This document shows, one piece after another, positions 30,019-39,262 of a stretch of DNA of 64,000 nucleotides (its first letter is position 1; every line of letters begins with the position of its first letter). The notes beneath the pieces are model-generated. The model searched no databases. It was not told where the DNA came from and was given only the letters and a program-made list of their open reading frames with translations. Made by a program: the position numbers and the translations under genes. The stretch comes from Streptomyces durocortorensis (GTDB lineage: Bacteria; Actinomycetota; Actinomycetes; Streptomycetales; Streptomycetaceae), in the NCBI RefSeq assembly GCF_031760065.1, contig NZ_CP134500.1:1364001-1428000 (forward strand). Direction: 5' to 3'.

Positions 30019-31038
30019 TCAGCTGCCGACGCGCTCGCTCTCCTCGTCGGCGGGGCCGACGGGCTCCGCCTTCTCGACCTTCTCCGCCTCGGCCGCCGCC
30101 TGCTTCTTGCTGGCGATGAGGCTGGTGACCGTGGTGATCACCAGCACGCCGCAGATGACGGAGAGCGAGAAGGGGATGGAGATCGAGGGAACGTCCACCC
30201 CGGACTCGTGCAAGGCGTGCAGCACCAGCTTGACGCCGATGAAGCCGAGGATCACCGACAGGCCGTAACTGAGGTGGACCAGCTTCTTCAGCAGACCGCC
30301 GATGAGGAAGTACAGCTGGCGCAGACCCATCAGCGCGAACGCGTTGGCCGTGAACACGATGTACGGGTCCTGGGTCAGGCCGAAGATCGCCGGGATGGAG
30401 TCCAGCGCGAACAGGACATCGGTGGTGCCGATGGCCAGCATGACCACCATCAGCGGGGTCAGGATGCGCTTGCCGTTCCGCTGGATGAAGAGCTTCGTAC
30501 CGTGGTACTGGTCGGCGACACCGAAGCGCTGCTCGATCGACTTGAGGAGACGGTTCTCCTCGAACTCCTCTTCCTCCTCGCCGGCCCGTGCCTCCTGGAT
30601 GAGCTTCCAGGCGGTGTAGATCAGGAACGCGCCGAAGATGTAGAAGACCCACGAGAAGTTCGCGATCACGGCGGCGCCGGCGGCGATGAAGATCGCCCGG
30701 AGCACCAGGGCGATCAGCACACCGATCAGCAGTACCCGCTGCTGGAGGTGCGAGGGCACCGAGAACTTCGCCATGATCAGGACGAAGACGAAGAGGTTGT
30801 CGACGCTCAGCGACTTCTCGGTGATGAATCCGGCGAAGAACTCGCCGGAGGCCTGGCTGTTGCCGAACACCAGCAGGCCGAGTCCGAAGATGACCGCCAG
30901 CACGATCCAGACGATCGTCCAGATCCCGGCTTCCTTGGTCGACACGTCATGGGGCTTGCGCCCGATGAAGAAGTCGACGGCGATCAGGGCTGACAGACCA
31001 AAGATGGTCAGAGCCCAAAGGGTCCATGAAACGTCCAC
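30019..31038 (-). CDS. TerC-family membrane transporter
   Basis: 339 residues with about nine membrane helices. Family marks: SLSVDNLFVFVLIMAKFSVP (acidic/Asn residues in the membrane) and DVLFALDSIPAIFGLTQDPY. A charged loop GEEEEEFEENR lies in the middle and a charged tail at the end. Members (Alx, YkoY, TerC) export Mn2+ or assist metalloprotein assembly. The probable manganese riboswitch in its leader (31086-31190) supports a manganese role here rather than tellurite resistance. TerD-type genes lie upstream. Confidence 0.92.
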   Translation of the reverse strand: MDVSWTLWALTIFGLSALIAVDFFIGRKPHDVSTKEAGIWTIVWIVLAVIFGLGLLVFGNSQASGEFFAGFITEKSLSVDNLFVFVLIMAKFSVPSHLQQRVLLIGVLIALVLRAIFIAAGAAVIANFSWVFYIFGAFLIYTAWKLIQEARAGEEEEEFEENRLLKSIEQRFGVADQYHGTKLFIQRNGKRILTPLMVVMLAIGTTDVLFALDSIPAIFGLTQDPYIVFTANAFALMGLRQLYFLIGGLLKKLVHLSYGLSVILGFIGVKLVLHALHESGVDVPSISIPFSLSVICGVLVITTVTSLIASKKQAAAEAEKVEKAEPVGPADEESERVGS

Positions 31039-31085
31039 TGCGCCTCCGGCAGTTCGCTACGGCAACTGATTCAGCGTCGTCGCTG

Positions 31086-31190
31086 CCGGAGGTCTCTTCC
31101 ACCCTGGCGCACGGCGCGCCTGGGCCGACGCCCCGGGACCGGTCAACGGTCCGTATTGACGGGACGTCGCGTAAGGAGTACTCCCCTCCG
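31086..31190 (-). promoter_or_regulatory. probable yybP-ykoY (Mn2+) riboswitch
   Basis: Read on the minus strand, the terC leader begins GGAGGGGAGTACTCC, then GTCAATACGGACC, and closes with GGAAGAGACCTCCGGC, about 50 bases before the ATG. These correspond to the GGGGAGUA, GUCAAnACG and GAGACC elements conserved in yybP-ykoY RNAs, which sense Mn2+ and commonly precede TerC/Alx genes. Recognition is by eye. Confidence 0.6.
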
Positions 31191-31277
31191 TACGCCGAAC
31201 AGTACAGGCATCACCAAGGAAAGGTAAAGAAAATGGTAAAGAGATGGTCAAATCCGCAGGTCGGGTCTGCTGTCTGA

Positions 31278-33224
31278 TCAACGGCCCGCAGCTCGGCGAG
31301 CGGCTGCCACCGCTGTGAGCACCTGCTCCAGGACGCGGCTGCCCGGTGGGATCGCCAGCGGCTCGTACGTCCAGGCGTGCCCGACCCACGGGTCGGCGAG
31401 GTGGTTGTCGGCGACCGGGGTGATCCTCAGCAGCGAACGCCACAGCGGGTCGAGCACCGGCCCGTACGCGGTGGCGTCCTCCCGGTCCGCGACCATCAGG
31501 AGGTGCACCCCGACCGAGGGGCCCTCGTCGGCGAGGTAGCGGAGCTGGGTGACGGCCCGGTCGTCGAAGCCGTGCGGGAAGTCGTTGACGACGAGGAGCT
31601 GCTCGGCGGTGTCCAGGTCCGGCGGGAGCGAGTCGGCCGCCCCGGCCCGGACCGCCATCTGCACCAGGTCCACCCGCCGGGTGAGGTGGGCCAGGACCGA
31701 GGACACTCCCCCGGGTCCCGCGGCGGGCGGCCCGGCGAGGACGCCCGCCTCGACCAGCGGCGCGAGCGGACCGGCCGCGGCACCCGCCGCGTCGATGACG
31801 TGCACCGCGAACTCACCGGGCGGATACACCGCGAGCAGCCGGGCCGCGTGGGCCACCGCGGTCTCCATGGCCAGTCGGCGCAACCGGTCGGAGTCCATCA
31901 GGGCGGCGGCCTCGGACGCCGTCCGGCCGCTGTCCACCCACATCCCGCGCTCCAGCGGCAGCCGGACGAGCAGCGGGATGCGCAGGTCGGTGCGCTCGGG
32001 CAGATGGAGGTCACCGATGCGCAGGGCCATCGGTATCTCCATGGGGATGCGGTGGGCGTGCCAGACAGGGTTGCCCCAGCCCGCGTACGCGGCGGGGAGC
32101 GCGGGCTCGACGACGGCCGCCTCGGCTGCCAGCTGGCCGAGGTCCCGGTCGAGGGCCTCCCGGGCCCGGGCGGTCAGCTCGTCGCGCTTGGCGCGGGCCT
32201 GCGCGCGGGCATGGTCGCCCGCGCCGCCGATCCGGTTGCGCGGGTCGGACAGGGCGTGGTCGAGCTCCTGGCTCATCCGGGACTCGGCGAAGTCCACGGC
32301 ACTGCGATAGGCGGCCACCGCCCGGGCCAGGTCCTCGAACATGCCCCAGGTCTGGTTGTAGAGGCGTTCGTCCATCGACCAGCCCGTGGCGTCCCCGGCG
32401 ACCGGCTGCGCGGCCTGCCCGGGCTGGGCCGGGGGTGCGGTGGGCGGAGGCGACGGGGGCGCGACGTGCTGGCGGCGCGGGTGGGCGTAGTTGATGGGCC
32501 CTCCCGCGGCGGGGGGCGGGCCGGGTGGGGCGGGGTCGGTCAGCGGCTCGGGGGGCTGGGCGGCCGGGGTCGCAGGGGATGCCGACGGCCGGCGGTGGTC
32601 CGCGGGGCCGTTGGCCTGCCGTACGCGGTCGCCCTCCGGGGTACGGGGCGGCGGTGGCGCCACGGAGCGGGCCAGGCCCCCGGTGACGGCCTCCTGTATG
32701 GAGCCGGCCAGGGCGGCGGCGTCGGCCACGCCCTGGTCGGCGAGCATTTCGGCGAGCCCCGCCGCGTACCCCTGTCCGACGGCGCGGACCTTCCAGGCGC
32801 CCTGGCGGCGGTAGAGCTCCAGGGCGCTGACCGCGGACTCCGCGTCGAGGCCGGTCAGCGTGAAGGTGGCGATCTCGGTGCCGTCGAGGCCGGTGACAGC
32901 GACGAAGGGGGCGGGGACCGCGCCGAAGCGCACCGGGCCGCCGACGCCCACGGGCAGCGCCAGCAGCACGGTCACCCGGTGCACCTCGGCAGGCAGCGCC
33001 TCCAGGTCGACGGCGAGCCGGTGGTCGGCCGCCGCCTGCTGGGAGACTTCGAGCCCGGGGAGCTGGGGTGCGCCGGGGTGGGCGATCCGCTCGGCGCCGC
33101 GCACCGTGCCCCGCTCGTCGCCGAGGGTCGCTCCGGCGATGACGGGCGTGCCCGCGGACACCCGGATCTCCAGACGGGTCTGGGGCAAGGTGTGGTTCTG
33201 CCCCCGGACCAGTTCGGCCGTCAT
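31278..33224 (-). CDS. TerD-domain protein fused to FtsK-like domain lacking a P-loop
   Basis: 648 residues. About 1-190 is a TerD beta-sandwich (LVRGQNHTLPQTRLEIRVSA; LYRRQGAWKVRAVGQGYAAG). About 200-300 is a Pro-rich disordered linker. The C-terminal 350 residues begin with an Ala-rich helical coiled region (about 305-390) and continue into a stretch laid out like FtsK/HerA ATPases: RLRRLAMETAVAHAARLLAV, LTRRVDLV, and LLVVNDFPHGFDD where a Walker B would be, then YLADEGPSVGVHLLMVADRE. The Walker A position reads GMWVDSGRTASEA, without GxxxxGK[ST]. Probably a Ter stress-system adaptor; ATPase activity unlikely. Confidence 0.7.
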   Translation of the reverse strand: MTAELVRGQNHTLPQTRLEIRVSAGTPVIAGATLGDERGTVRGAERIAHPGAPQLPGLEVSQQAAADHRLAVDLEALPAEVHRVTVLLALPVGVGGPVRFGAVPAPFVAVTGLDGTEIATFTLTGLDAESAVSALELYRRQGAWKVRAVGQGYAAGLAEMLADQGVADAAALAGSIQEAVTGGLARSVAPPPPRTPEGDRVRQANGPADHRRPSASPATPAAQPPEPLTDPAPPGPPPAAGGPINYAHPRRQHVAPPSPPPTAPPAQPGQAAQPVAGDATGWSMDERLYNQTWGMFEDLARAVAAYRSAVDFAESRMSQELDHALSDPRNRIGGAGDHARAQARAKRDELTARAREALDRDLGQLAAEAAVVEPALPAAYAGWGNPVWHAHRIPMEIPMALRIGDLHLPERTDLRIPLLVRLPLERGMWVDSGRTASEAAALMDSDRLRRLAMETAVAHAARLLAVYPPGEFAVHVIDAAGAAAGPLAPLVEAGVLAGPPAAGPGGVSSVLAHLTRRVDLVQMAVRAGAADSLPPDLDTAEQLLVVNDFPHGFDDRAVTQLRYLADEGPSVGVHLLMVADREDATAYGPVLDPLWRSLLRITPVADNHLADPWVGHAWTYEPLAIPPGSRVLEQVLTAVAAARRAAGR

Positions 33225-33269
33225 TGCCCTGTCCCCCTCGACGATGGCCCGCGCCCACGGGTGCGGTGC

Positions 33270-33319
33270 CGTGCGGTGTCGCGTTCGTGCGGTGACGCGC
33301 GTCCGTGCGGTATCGCGTT
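33270..33319. repeat. three imperfect tandem 16-18 bp repeats
   Basis: CGTGCGGTGTCGCGTT, CGTGCGGTGACGCGCGTC and CGTGCGGTATCGCGTT in a row, in the 223-bp gap upstream of the TerD-fusion gene. Apart from hairpins at 33353-33386 and 33409-33434 nothing else is seen in the gap. Confidence 0.6.
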
Positions 33320-33352
33320 CGCGCTGTGCCGGTGCTGTGTGCCGTGCGTGGG

Positions 33353-33386
33353 GCAGCTCCCGGCGGCGGGTGCCTCCGGGAGCTGC
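33353..33386 (-). terminator. terminator downstream of terD
   Basis: 11-bp inverted repeat GCAGCTCCCGG / CCGGGAGCTGC, with a second hairpin GCCGGACC / GGTCCGGC at 33409-33434 closer to the terD stop. Confidence 0.65.
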
Positions 33387-33447
33387 TCGTTCCGTTACCG
33401 GTGCCGACGCCGGACCGATCCCGTCCGGTCCGGCCCGGGTCCGCCGC

Positions 33448-34026
33448 CTACAGGTGCGGCAGGATGGACGGCATCAGGTCCTGAAAGGTGCGGCCGTTGG
33501 CCGGGTTGCCGAGGGCCGTCATCTGCCATCCGCTGCCCGCGCGGTGCACCTTCGCCATGATCTGGGCGGTGTACTGGCCGCCGCCGTCCAGCGTGTACCG
33601 GGCGAGCTCCTGGCCGTTGGTCTCGTCGACGATGCGGCAGAAGGCGTTCTGGACCTCCTGGAAGGTCTGCCCGGTGAAGGAGTTCACCGTGAAGACGATC
33701 TGGTCGATGTGGACCGGCACGCGCTGGAGGTCGACGAGGATCGCCTCGTCGTCCCCGCCGGAGCCGGCGCCGCCGACCAGGTTGTCGCCGGTGTGCTTGA
33801 CCGAGCCGTCATCGCTGACGAGGTGGCGGAAGAACACGACGTCGACCGGCTGCTTGTCGGCGAAGAGCACCGCCGAGGCGTCCAGGTCGATCTCCCGGGT
33901 GCGCGAGCCGAACAGGCCGCGGCGCGGAGCCGCCTGCCAGCCGAGCCCCATCCGTACCGCGGTCAGGGTCCCCCCGTCGCTCTTCTGCAGGCTGATGGCC
34001 TGACCCTTGGTCATATTGACCGTCAC
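33448..34026 (-). CDS. terD: TerD-family tellurium/stress protein
   Basis: 192 residues from GTG 34026 (AGGGG upstream), the normal TerD length. Starts VTVNMTKGQAISLQKSDGGT and contains REIDLDASAVLFADKQPVD, VGGAGSGGDDEAILVDLQRV, INxFTGQTF-like VNSFTGQTFQEVQNAFCRIV and ELARYTLDGGGQYTAQIMAK, all family landmarks including the Asp residues that bind Ca2+. Ter proteins act in a cytoplasmic stress response, with tellurite resistance one readout. It is a separate transcript from the TerD-fusion gene. Confidence 0.92.
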   Translation of the reverse strand: MTVNMTKGQAISLQKSDGGTLTAVRMGLGWQAAPRRGLFGSRTREIDLDASAVLFADKQPVDVVFFRHLVSDDGSVKHTGDNLVGGAGSGGDDEAILVDLQRVPVHIDQIVFTVNSFTGQTFQEVQNAFCRIVDETNGQELARYTLDGGGQYTAQIMAKVHRAGSGWQMTALGNPANGRTFQDLMPSILPHL

Positions 34027-34174
34027 GCGCTGTCCCCTCTCGGCATTGCCCCGCAACCGTCCGTGTGCGGTTTCCCCGCACCCTACGCATTCCACCTCGG
34101 GTGGCAGCAGGTTCGGTCCGTTTTTGTGTCGGTCTTGCAACACACCGGGCGCGCCCGGGCCCGGCTCGACGGAA

Positions 34175-36307
34175 TCAGGCGAGGCCCGCTTCCTTCATCT
34201 GGCGCAGCTCCTTCTTCAGTTCGCCGACCTCGTCGCGGAGCCGAGCGGCCACCTCGAACTGCAGATCGGCGGCGGCGGCCCGCATCCGCTCGGTCATCTC
34301 CTCGATGATCCCGGCCAGTTCGGTCGCGGGGCGGTCACTGACCACTGCGCCGGCCGAGGCCGCCGCCCGGCCCTTCGCCCCGGCCTTGGCCGCCTTGCCG
34401 CCGAGCGCGGGCACCGGGGCCTTGGTCTCCTTGCCCTGCCGGTAGCCGGTGCCGAGGAGCTGCTCGGTGTCGACCTCCTCGCGGGCGATGGTGGCGACGA
34501 TGTCGTTGATCTTCTTCCGCAGCGGCTGCGGGTCGATGCCGCGCTCGGTGTTGTACGCGATCTGCTTCTCGCGGCGGCGGTTGGTCTCGTCGATCGCCTG
34601 CTCCATCGCCGGGGTGATCTTGTCGGCGTACATGTGGACCTGGCCGGACACGTTACGGGCGGCGCGGCCGATGGTCTGGATGAGCGAAGTGCCCGAGCGC
34701 AGGAAGCCCTGCTTGTCGGCGTCGAGGATGGCCACGAGCGACACCTCGGGGAGGTCGAGGCCCTCGCGCAGGAGGTTGATGCCGACGAGCACGTCGTACT
34801 CACCGGAGCGCAGCTCGCGCAGCAGCTCGATACGGCGCAGGGTGTCGACGTCGCTGTGCAGATAGCGAACCTGGATGCCGAGCTCCAGGAAGTAGTCGGT
34901 GAGGTCCTCCGACATCTTCTTGGTGAGCGTGGTGACCAGGACCCGCTCGTCGCGTTCGGTGCGCTTGCGGATCTCGTGCACCAGGTCGTCGATCTGCCCC
35001 TCGGTGGGCTTGACCACGACCTCGGGGTCGACGAGGCCGGTGGGGCGGATGATCTGCTCGACGAACCCGTCGCCGCGCGAGAGTTCGTACTTCCCCGGGG
35101 TGGCCGACAGATACACCGTCTGGTCGATCCGCTCCAGGAACTCCTCCCACTTCAGCGGCCGGTTGTCCATCGCGGAGGGCAGCCGGAAGCCGTGGTCGAC
35201 GAGGGTCCGCTTGCGGGAGGCGTCGCCCTCGTACATCGCACCGATCTGCGGGACCGTGACGTGGGACTCGTCCAGGACGAGCAGGAAGTCGTCCGGGAAG
35301 TAGTCGAGGAGGGTGTTGGGGGCGGTGCCGGGGGCGCGGTCGTCGAAGTGCATCGAGTAGTTCTCGACGCCGGAGCAGGTGCCGATCTGGCGGAGCATCT
35401 CGATGTCGTACGTCGTGCGCATGCGCAGCCGCTGGGCCTCCAGCATCTTGCCCTGCTTCTCCAGCTCGGCCAGGCGCTGCTCCAGCTCCCGCTCGATCCC
35501 GCCGACGGCCTTCTCCATGCGCTCGGGCCCTGCGACGTAGTGGCTGGCGGGGAAGACGTGGACCGTGGGGTCCTCGCTGATGACCTCGCCGGTCAGCGGG
35601 TGGAGCGTGGACAGGGCCTCGATCTCGTCACCGAACATCTCGATGCGGACGGCGAGCTCCTCGTAGACCGGAAAGATCTCGATCGTGTCGCCGCGGACCC
35701 GGAAGGTGCCACGGGTGAACGCCAGGTCGTTGCGGGTGTACTGCATCTCGACGAAGCGGCGCAGCAGCTGGTCGCGGTCGATCTCCTCGCCGACCCTGAG
35801 CCGGACCATGCGGTCCACGTACTCCTGGGGCGTACCGAGGCCGTAGATGCAGGAGACGGAGGCGACCACGACGACGTCACGCCGGGTGAGCAGCGAATTC
35901 GTCGCCGAGTGGCGCAGCCGCTCGACCTCCTCGTTGATGGAGGAGTCCTTCTCGATGTAGGTGTCCGACTGCGGGACATACGCCTCGGGCTGGTAGTAGT
36001 CGTAGTACGAGACGAAATACTCCACCGCGTTGTTCGGGAGGAGCTCGCGGAACTCGTTGGCCAGCTGGGCGGCGAGCGTCTTGTTCGGCGCCATCACCAA
36101 GGTCGGTCGCTGAAGCTTCTCGATCATCCAGGCGGTGGTCGCCGACTTGCCGGTGCCGGTCGCGCCGAGCAGGACGACGTCCTTCTCATCGGCGCGGATG
36201 CGCCGCTCCAGCTCGGCGATGGCCGCCGGCTGGTCGCCGCTGGGCTGGTAGGAACTGACGACCTCGAAGGGCGCCACCGAACGTTCGATCTTGGAAACGG
36301 GCCGCAT
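34175..36307 (-). CDS. uvrB: excinuclease ABC subunit B
   Basis: 710 residues. Damage-verification helicase of excision repair. Walker [14 protein letters not shown], beta-hairpin [24 protein letters not shown] (Walker B) in [20 protein letters not shown], helicase motif VI ([12 protein letters not shown]), and a C-terminal UVR motif ([20 protein letters not shown]) that contacts UvrC. An Ala-rich insertion (about 645-675) precedes it. It starts 39 bp after the MHYT gene stop, so readthrough from that gene is possible. Confidence 0.97.
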   Translation of the reverse strand: MRPVSKIERSVAPFEVVSSYQPSGDQPAAIAELERRIRADEKDVVLLGATGTGKSATTAWMIEKLQRPTLVMAPNKTLAAQLANEFRELLPNNAVEYFVSYYDYYQPEAYVPQSDTYIEKDSSINEEVERLRHSATNSLLTRRDVVVVASVSCIYGLGTPQEYVDRMVRLRVGEEIDRDQLLRRFVEMQYTRNDLAFTRGTFRVRGDTIEIFPVYEELAVRIEMFGDEIEALSTLHPLTGEVISEDPTVHVFPASHYVAGPERMEKAVGGIERELEQRLAELEKQGKMLEAQRLRMRTTYDIEMLRQIGTCSGVENYSMHFDDRAPGTAPNTLLDYFPDDFLLVLDESHVTVPQIGAMYEGDASRKRTLVDHGFRLPSAMDNRPLKWEEFLERIDQTVYLSATPGKYELSRGDGFVEQIIRPTGLVDPEVVVKPTEGQIDDLVHEIRKRTERDERVLVTTLTKKMSEDLTDYFLELGIQVRYLHSDVDTLRRIELLRELRSGEYDVLVGINLLREGLDLPEVSLVAILDADKQGFLRSGTSLIQTIGRAARNVSGQVHMYADKITPAMEQAIDETNRRREKQIAYNTERGIDPQPLRKKINDIVATIAREEVDTEQLLGTGYRQGKETKAPVPALGGKAAKAGAKGRAAASAGAVVSDRPATELAGIIEEMTERMRAAAADLQFEVAARLRDEVGELKKELRQMKEAGLA

Positions 36308-36346
36308 GCAACCACCGTACGGCTCCCCACTGACAACAGCCCCGGA

Positions 36347-37216
36347 TCAGCGGTACCGGGGCCGCCCGGCGGTCTCCCGGGCCCCTGGGCGCCGCTCCGG
36401 TTCGTCGGTCACCGCGCGCGGGTCGAACATGAGCACCAGCGCGGCCAGCAGCAGGAAGCAGCCGGGGCCGATCAGCATCGGGCCGATCGTCTCGGTGGGG
36501 TGGTCACCGGGCAGTACGCCGGACATCTCGGGCGGCAGGTGCAGGTGCACGTCGAGGGCGGCCATTCCCGTGTAGTGCATTCCGGTGACCGCGGCGGCCA
36601 TCAGAGCGCTCGCGCCGAGACTGGACAGGAGCCCACGGAGGGAGACGGCCGCCCACAGCGCGGCCGTGGCGGCCGCCACGGCGATCAGCACCGAGAGGGC
36701 GACCAGGGGCGTGTCGTAGGCGAGCTGTCCCTCCAGACGCATGCCCGCCATCCCCAGGTAGTGCATCGACGCCACGCCGAGGCCGGTGATGGTGCCGCCC
36801 GTGATCAGCGCCATGCGGGTCGCGCCCCGGTACCCGACAATGTAGATGCCGATGCCGACCATGAGGACGGCCAGGGCCAGTCCGGCGAAGGTGAGGGGCT
36901 TGTCGTAGGAGATCGGTGCCTCCTTGACGCTGAAGCCCGTCATCGCGACGAAGTGCATGGTCCAGATGCCGGATCCGATGGACAGCGCGCCGAGAGCCAG
37001 CCAGCCGGTCGTGAAGGAGCGTGCGGTGCGCAGGGACCTGATGGTGCAGCGGAGTCCGAGGGCGGCCCCCAGGCCGGCCATGAGGAACGCCACGACGGGG
37101 GTCACCAGGCCGTAGGTGAACCCGTCGACCGTTCCCTGCGTACCGATTGTTGTTGTCACGATGTCGGCCGCTCGCACCGTGTCGACTGTTCCCTGCATGT
37201 CGACCGTTCCCTGCAT
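36347..37216 (-). CDS. MHYT-domain integral membrane sensor
   Basis: 289 residues with about seven membrane helices. Three MHYT motifs at helix ends are visible: WTMHFVAMTGF, SMHYLGMAGM and GMHYTGMAAL. MHYT domains are thought to bind copper through Met/His and sense O2, CO or NO. Here there is no fused GGDEF or kinase part, only a short charged C-terminal tail. The ATG at 37216 has AAGGG 10 bases upstream. The first 30 codons contain three near-identical 15-bp repeats, giving QGTVD three times. Confidence 0.85.
   Translation of the reverse strand: MQGTVDMQGTVDTVRAADIVTTTIGTQGTVDGFTYGLVTPVVAFLMAGLGAALGLRCTIRSLRTARSFTTGWLALGALSIGSGIWTMHFVAMTGFSVKEAPISYDKPLTFAGLALAVLMVGIGIYIVGYRGATRMALITGGTITGLGVASMHYLGMAGMRLEGQLAYDTPLVALSVLIAVAAATAALWAAVSLRGLLSSLGASALMAAAVTGMHYTGMAALDVHLHLPPEMSGVLPGDHPTETIGPMLIGPGCFLLLAALVLMFDPRAVTDEPERRPGARETAGRPRYR
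37124..37213. repeat. three 15-bp repeats in the MHYT gene 5' end
   Basis: GTCGACCGTTCCCTG at 37124-37138 and 37199-37213, and GTCGACTGTTCCCTG at 37181-37195 (plus strand). The last two are followed by CAT, so each creates a possible ATG start on the minus strand. Confidence 0.8.
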
Positions 37217-37502
37217 ACGGACACGCCCTTCGAGAAGACCCGGGGTCGAGGGAGTCCCTGAGGGGCGAGTCCCCGGCAGGCAGATGGAGAACGTGCATTT
37301 TATCGGCACGGCGCCCCAGGAAGTGAACCTGGCCTCATGCTCCCCGCGTGGGCTCCGGCGTTCTCCGCCGGATCTCCGGCAGTCTTCACCGGACTCCCGA
37401 GGCGAAAGTTCCGTTCATGCCGTGGCCATCGCCTCCCTGCCCGGCGTTGGCAAGCCGCTGTCAGTCTCGGCGTGTCCGCACACTCCGATGCGAGGAGTTC
37501 CC

Positions 37503-38381
37503 GTGTTCGTACGCACCGCAACCGCCTCCACCACCGCCGTCGCCCTGGTCGGCGCCGGCGCTCTGCTGCTGCCCGCCGCCGACCGGACCGAGGCCTCGGC
37601 GCAGCGGACGAACCCGGTCGTCGTCGCCCACCGGGGAGCGTCCGGCTACGCACCGGAGAACACCCTCGCCGCCGTCGACGCGGCCGACGCGCTGGGCATC
37701 GACTGGGTGGAGAACGACGTGCAGCGCACCCGCGACGGCGTGCTCGTCGTGCTGCACGACACCGACCTCAAGCGCACGACGAACGTCGAGCAGATCTTCC
37801 CGGACCGGGCGCCGTGGGCGGTCAAGGACTTCACCGCGGCGGAGGTGGCGAAACTCGACGCGGGCAGCTGGTTCGGGACGCAGTTCACCGGGGTCCGGGT
37901 ACCGACCCTCACACAGTTCCTGCACCGTCTGGAGCGCAACCGCCAGAAGCTGCTCCTGGAGATCAAGAGCCCCGGGACCTATCCGGGCATCGAACGGGAC
38001 ATCGTCCGCGTACTGCGGAAGGAAGGGTGGCTGGACCGCTCCCATGTACGGGATCGCCTGGTCATCCAGAGCTTCGGCGCCGACAGCGTGCGGAAGGTGC
38101 ATGCCCTGCGCCCCGACATCACGACCGGCTTCCTGGGCACGCCCGCGGTGGCCGATCTGCCCGGTTACGCGGCGTTCACCGATCAGATCAACCCCTCGTA
38201 CGCGACGATCAGCGCCGACTACGTGGCAGCCGTACAGCGACTCAAGGGCCCGCACGGCAAGCGTCTGCGGGTCAACACGTGGACGGTCAACGACGCGGCC
38301 AAGGCGGCGAAGGCGCGTGCGTTCGGAGTCGACGGGATCATCACCAACTATCCCGACGTGGTACGAGACGCGACGAGCTGA
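37503..38381 (+). CDS. secreted glycerophosphodiester phosphodiesterase
   Basis: 292 residues from GTG 37503 (GAGGAG 5 bases upstream). Signal peptide VFVRTATASTTAVALVGAGA ... AADRTEASA. TIM-barrel GDPD with all catalytic blocks: VVAHRGASGYAPENTLAA (His/Arg/Glu), ENDVQRTRDGVLVVLHD (Glu, Asp, His), LLLEIKSPG, VIQSFGADS and RVNTWTVND. It releases glycerol-3-phosphate from phospholipid headgroup diesters or teichoic acid outside the cell, probably for phosphate or glycerol supply. Confidence 0.92.
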   Translation: MFVRTATASTTAVALVGAGALLLPAADRTEASAQRTNPVVVAHRGASGYAPENTLAAVDAADALGIDWVENDVQRTRDGVLVVLHDTDLKRTTNVEQIFPDRAPWAVKDFTAAEVAKLDAGSWFGTQFTGVRVPTLTQFLHRLERNRQKLLLEIKSPGTYPGIERDIVRVLRKEGWLDRSHVRDRLVIQSFGADSVRKVHALRPDITTGFLGTPAVADLPGYAAFTDQINPSYATISADYVAAVQRLKGPHGKRLRVNTWTVNDAAKAAKARAFGVDGIITNYPDVVRDATS

Positions 38382-38502
38382 GCCGAGCTGTGCTGGACTC
38401 GGTTCGGCACGGCACGGCCGAGCTTGGACTCAGCGCGGCTCGGCTGGGCCGACCGTCGAAGGCGATCCGGCGCTGTCAGTGGTGGATCGTACGGTGGTCG
38501 GC

Positions 38503-39102
38503 ATGGACAGTGTGAACGGCGTGGCGGACAGCGCGGTGGACGGCGGGGCTGGTTCCGGGGGCGCCGGTGGACCGACCGTGGAGTGGTCCGTCGTGCCGAG
38601 TGCCATCGGGCCGCTGCTGCTCGCCGCGACCTCCGCCGGGCTGGTGACCGTGGCCTTCCACGCCCGCCCCGCCGTCCGGGACGCGGCGCTCGGTCAGCTG
38701 CGGGCCCGGCTCGGCGCGGAGCCGGTGGAGGCGCCCGGCTCCGATCGCCTGGCCGAGGCGATACGCGCGCTCGCGGAGTACTTCGCGGGCGAGCGGCAGG
38801 ACTTCGGCCTGCGGCTGGACTGGTCGCTGACAGCGGGCTTCCAGCGCGAGGCGCTGCGCGAGCTGGCCTCGGGGGTGCCGTACGGCACGGTCATCGGTTA
38901 CGGGGCGCTGGCGGCGCGGGTGGGCCGGCCGGACGGCGCTCAGGCTGTGGGAGCGGCCATGGGGTCCAATCCGCTGCCGGTGGTGGTGCCGTGCCACCGG
39001 GTGGTGGAGAGCGACGGGGGTCTGGGCGGGTTCGGGGGCGGCCTGGAGACCAAGCGGCAGCTGCTGGCGCTGGAGGGGGTCCTGCCGCAGCCGCTGTTCT
39101 AG
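38503..39102 (+). CDS. ogt: methylated-DNA--protein-cysteine methyltransferase
   Basis: 199 residues, ATG 38503. A Gly-rich N-terminal tail of about 25 residues precedes an Ogt-type domain. The active site PLPVVVPCHRVVESDGGLGG holds the acceptor Cys in PCHRV, preceded by the helix-turn-helix with Arg finger (GVPYGTVIGYGALAARVGRP). It removes O6-alkyl groups from guanine in a suicidal reaction. No RBS is obvious. It stands alone between GDPD and the MFS gene. Confidence 0.92.
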   Translation: MDSVNGVADSAVDGGAGSGGAGGPTVEWSVVPSAIGPLLLAATSAGLVTVAFHARPAVRDAALGQLRARLGAEPVEAPGSDRLAEAIRALAEYFAGERQDFGLRLDWSLTAGFQREALRELASGVPYGTVIGYGALAARVGRPDGAQAVGAAMGSNPLPVVVPCHRVVESDGGLGGFGGGLETKRQLLALEGVLPQPLF

Positions 39103-39262
39103 GGCGTCCGGGGGTGGGAGGCGGTCGTTGTTCCGGCTGCTCCAGCTGTGTCCACGGCAGCCCGCGCGGCCGGGCCGGGCCCTGCTCCCCCCACGGCCTC
39201 GCTGCGGCCGGGGTCACCCGTCCGGGTGCATCGCGGGGCGGGACCGATGGCACACTGCGCCA

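Noticed and set aside
36275..36300. CGAACGTTCG near the uvrB start as a LexA box
   Set aside because: The half-sites are adjacent without the 4-bp spacer and lie within coding sequence.
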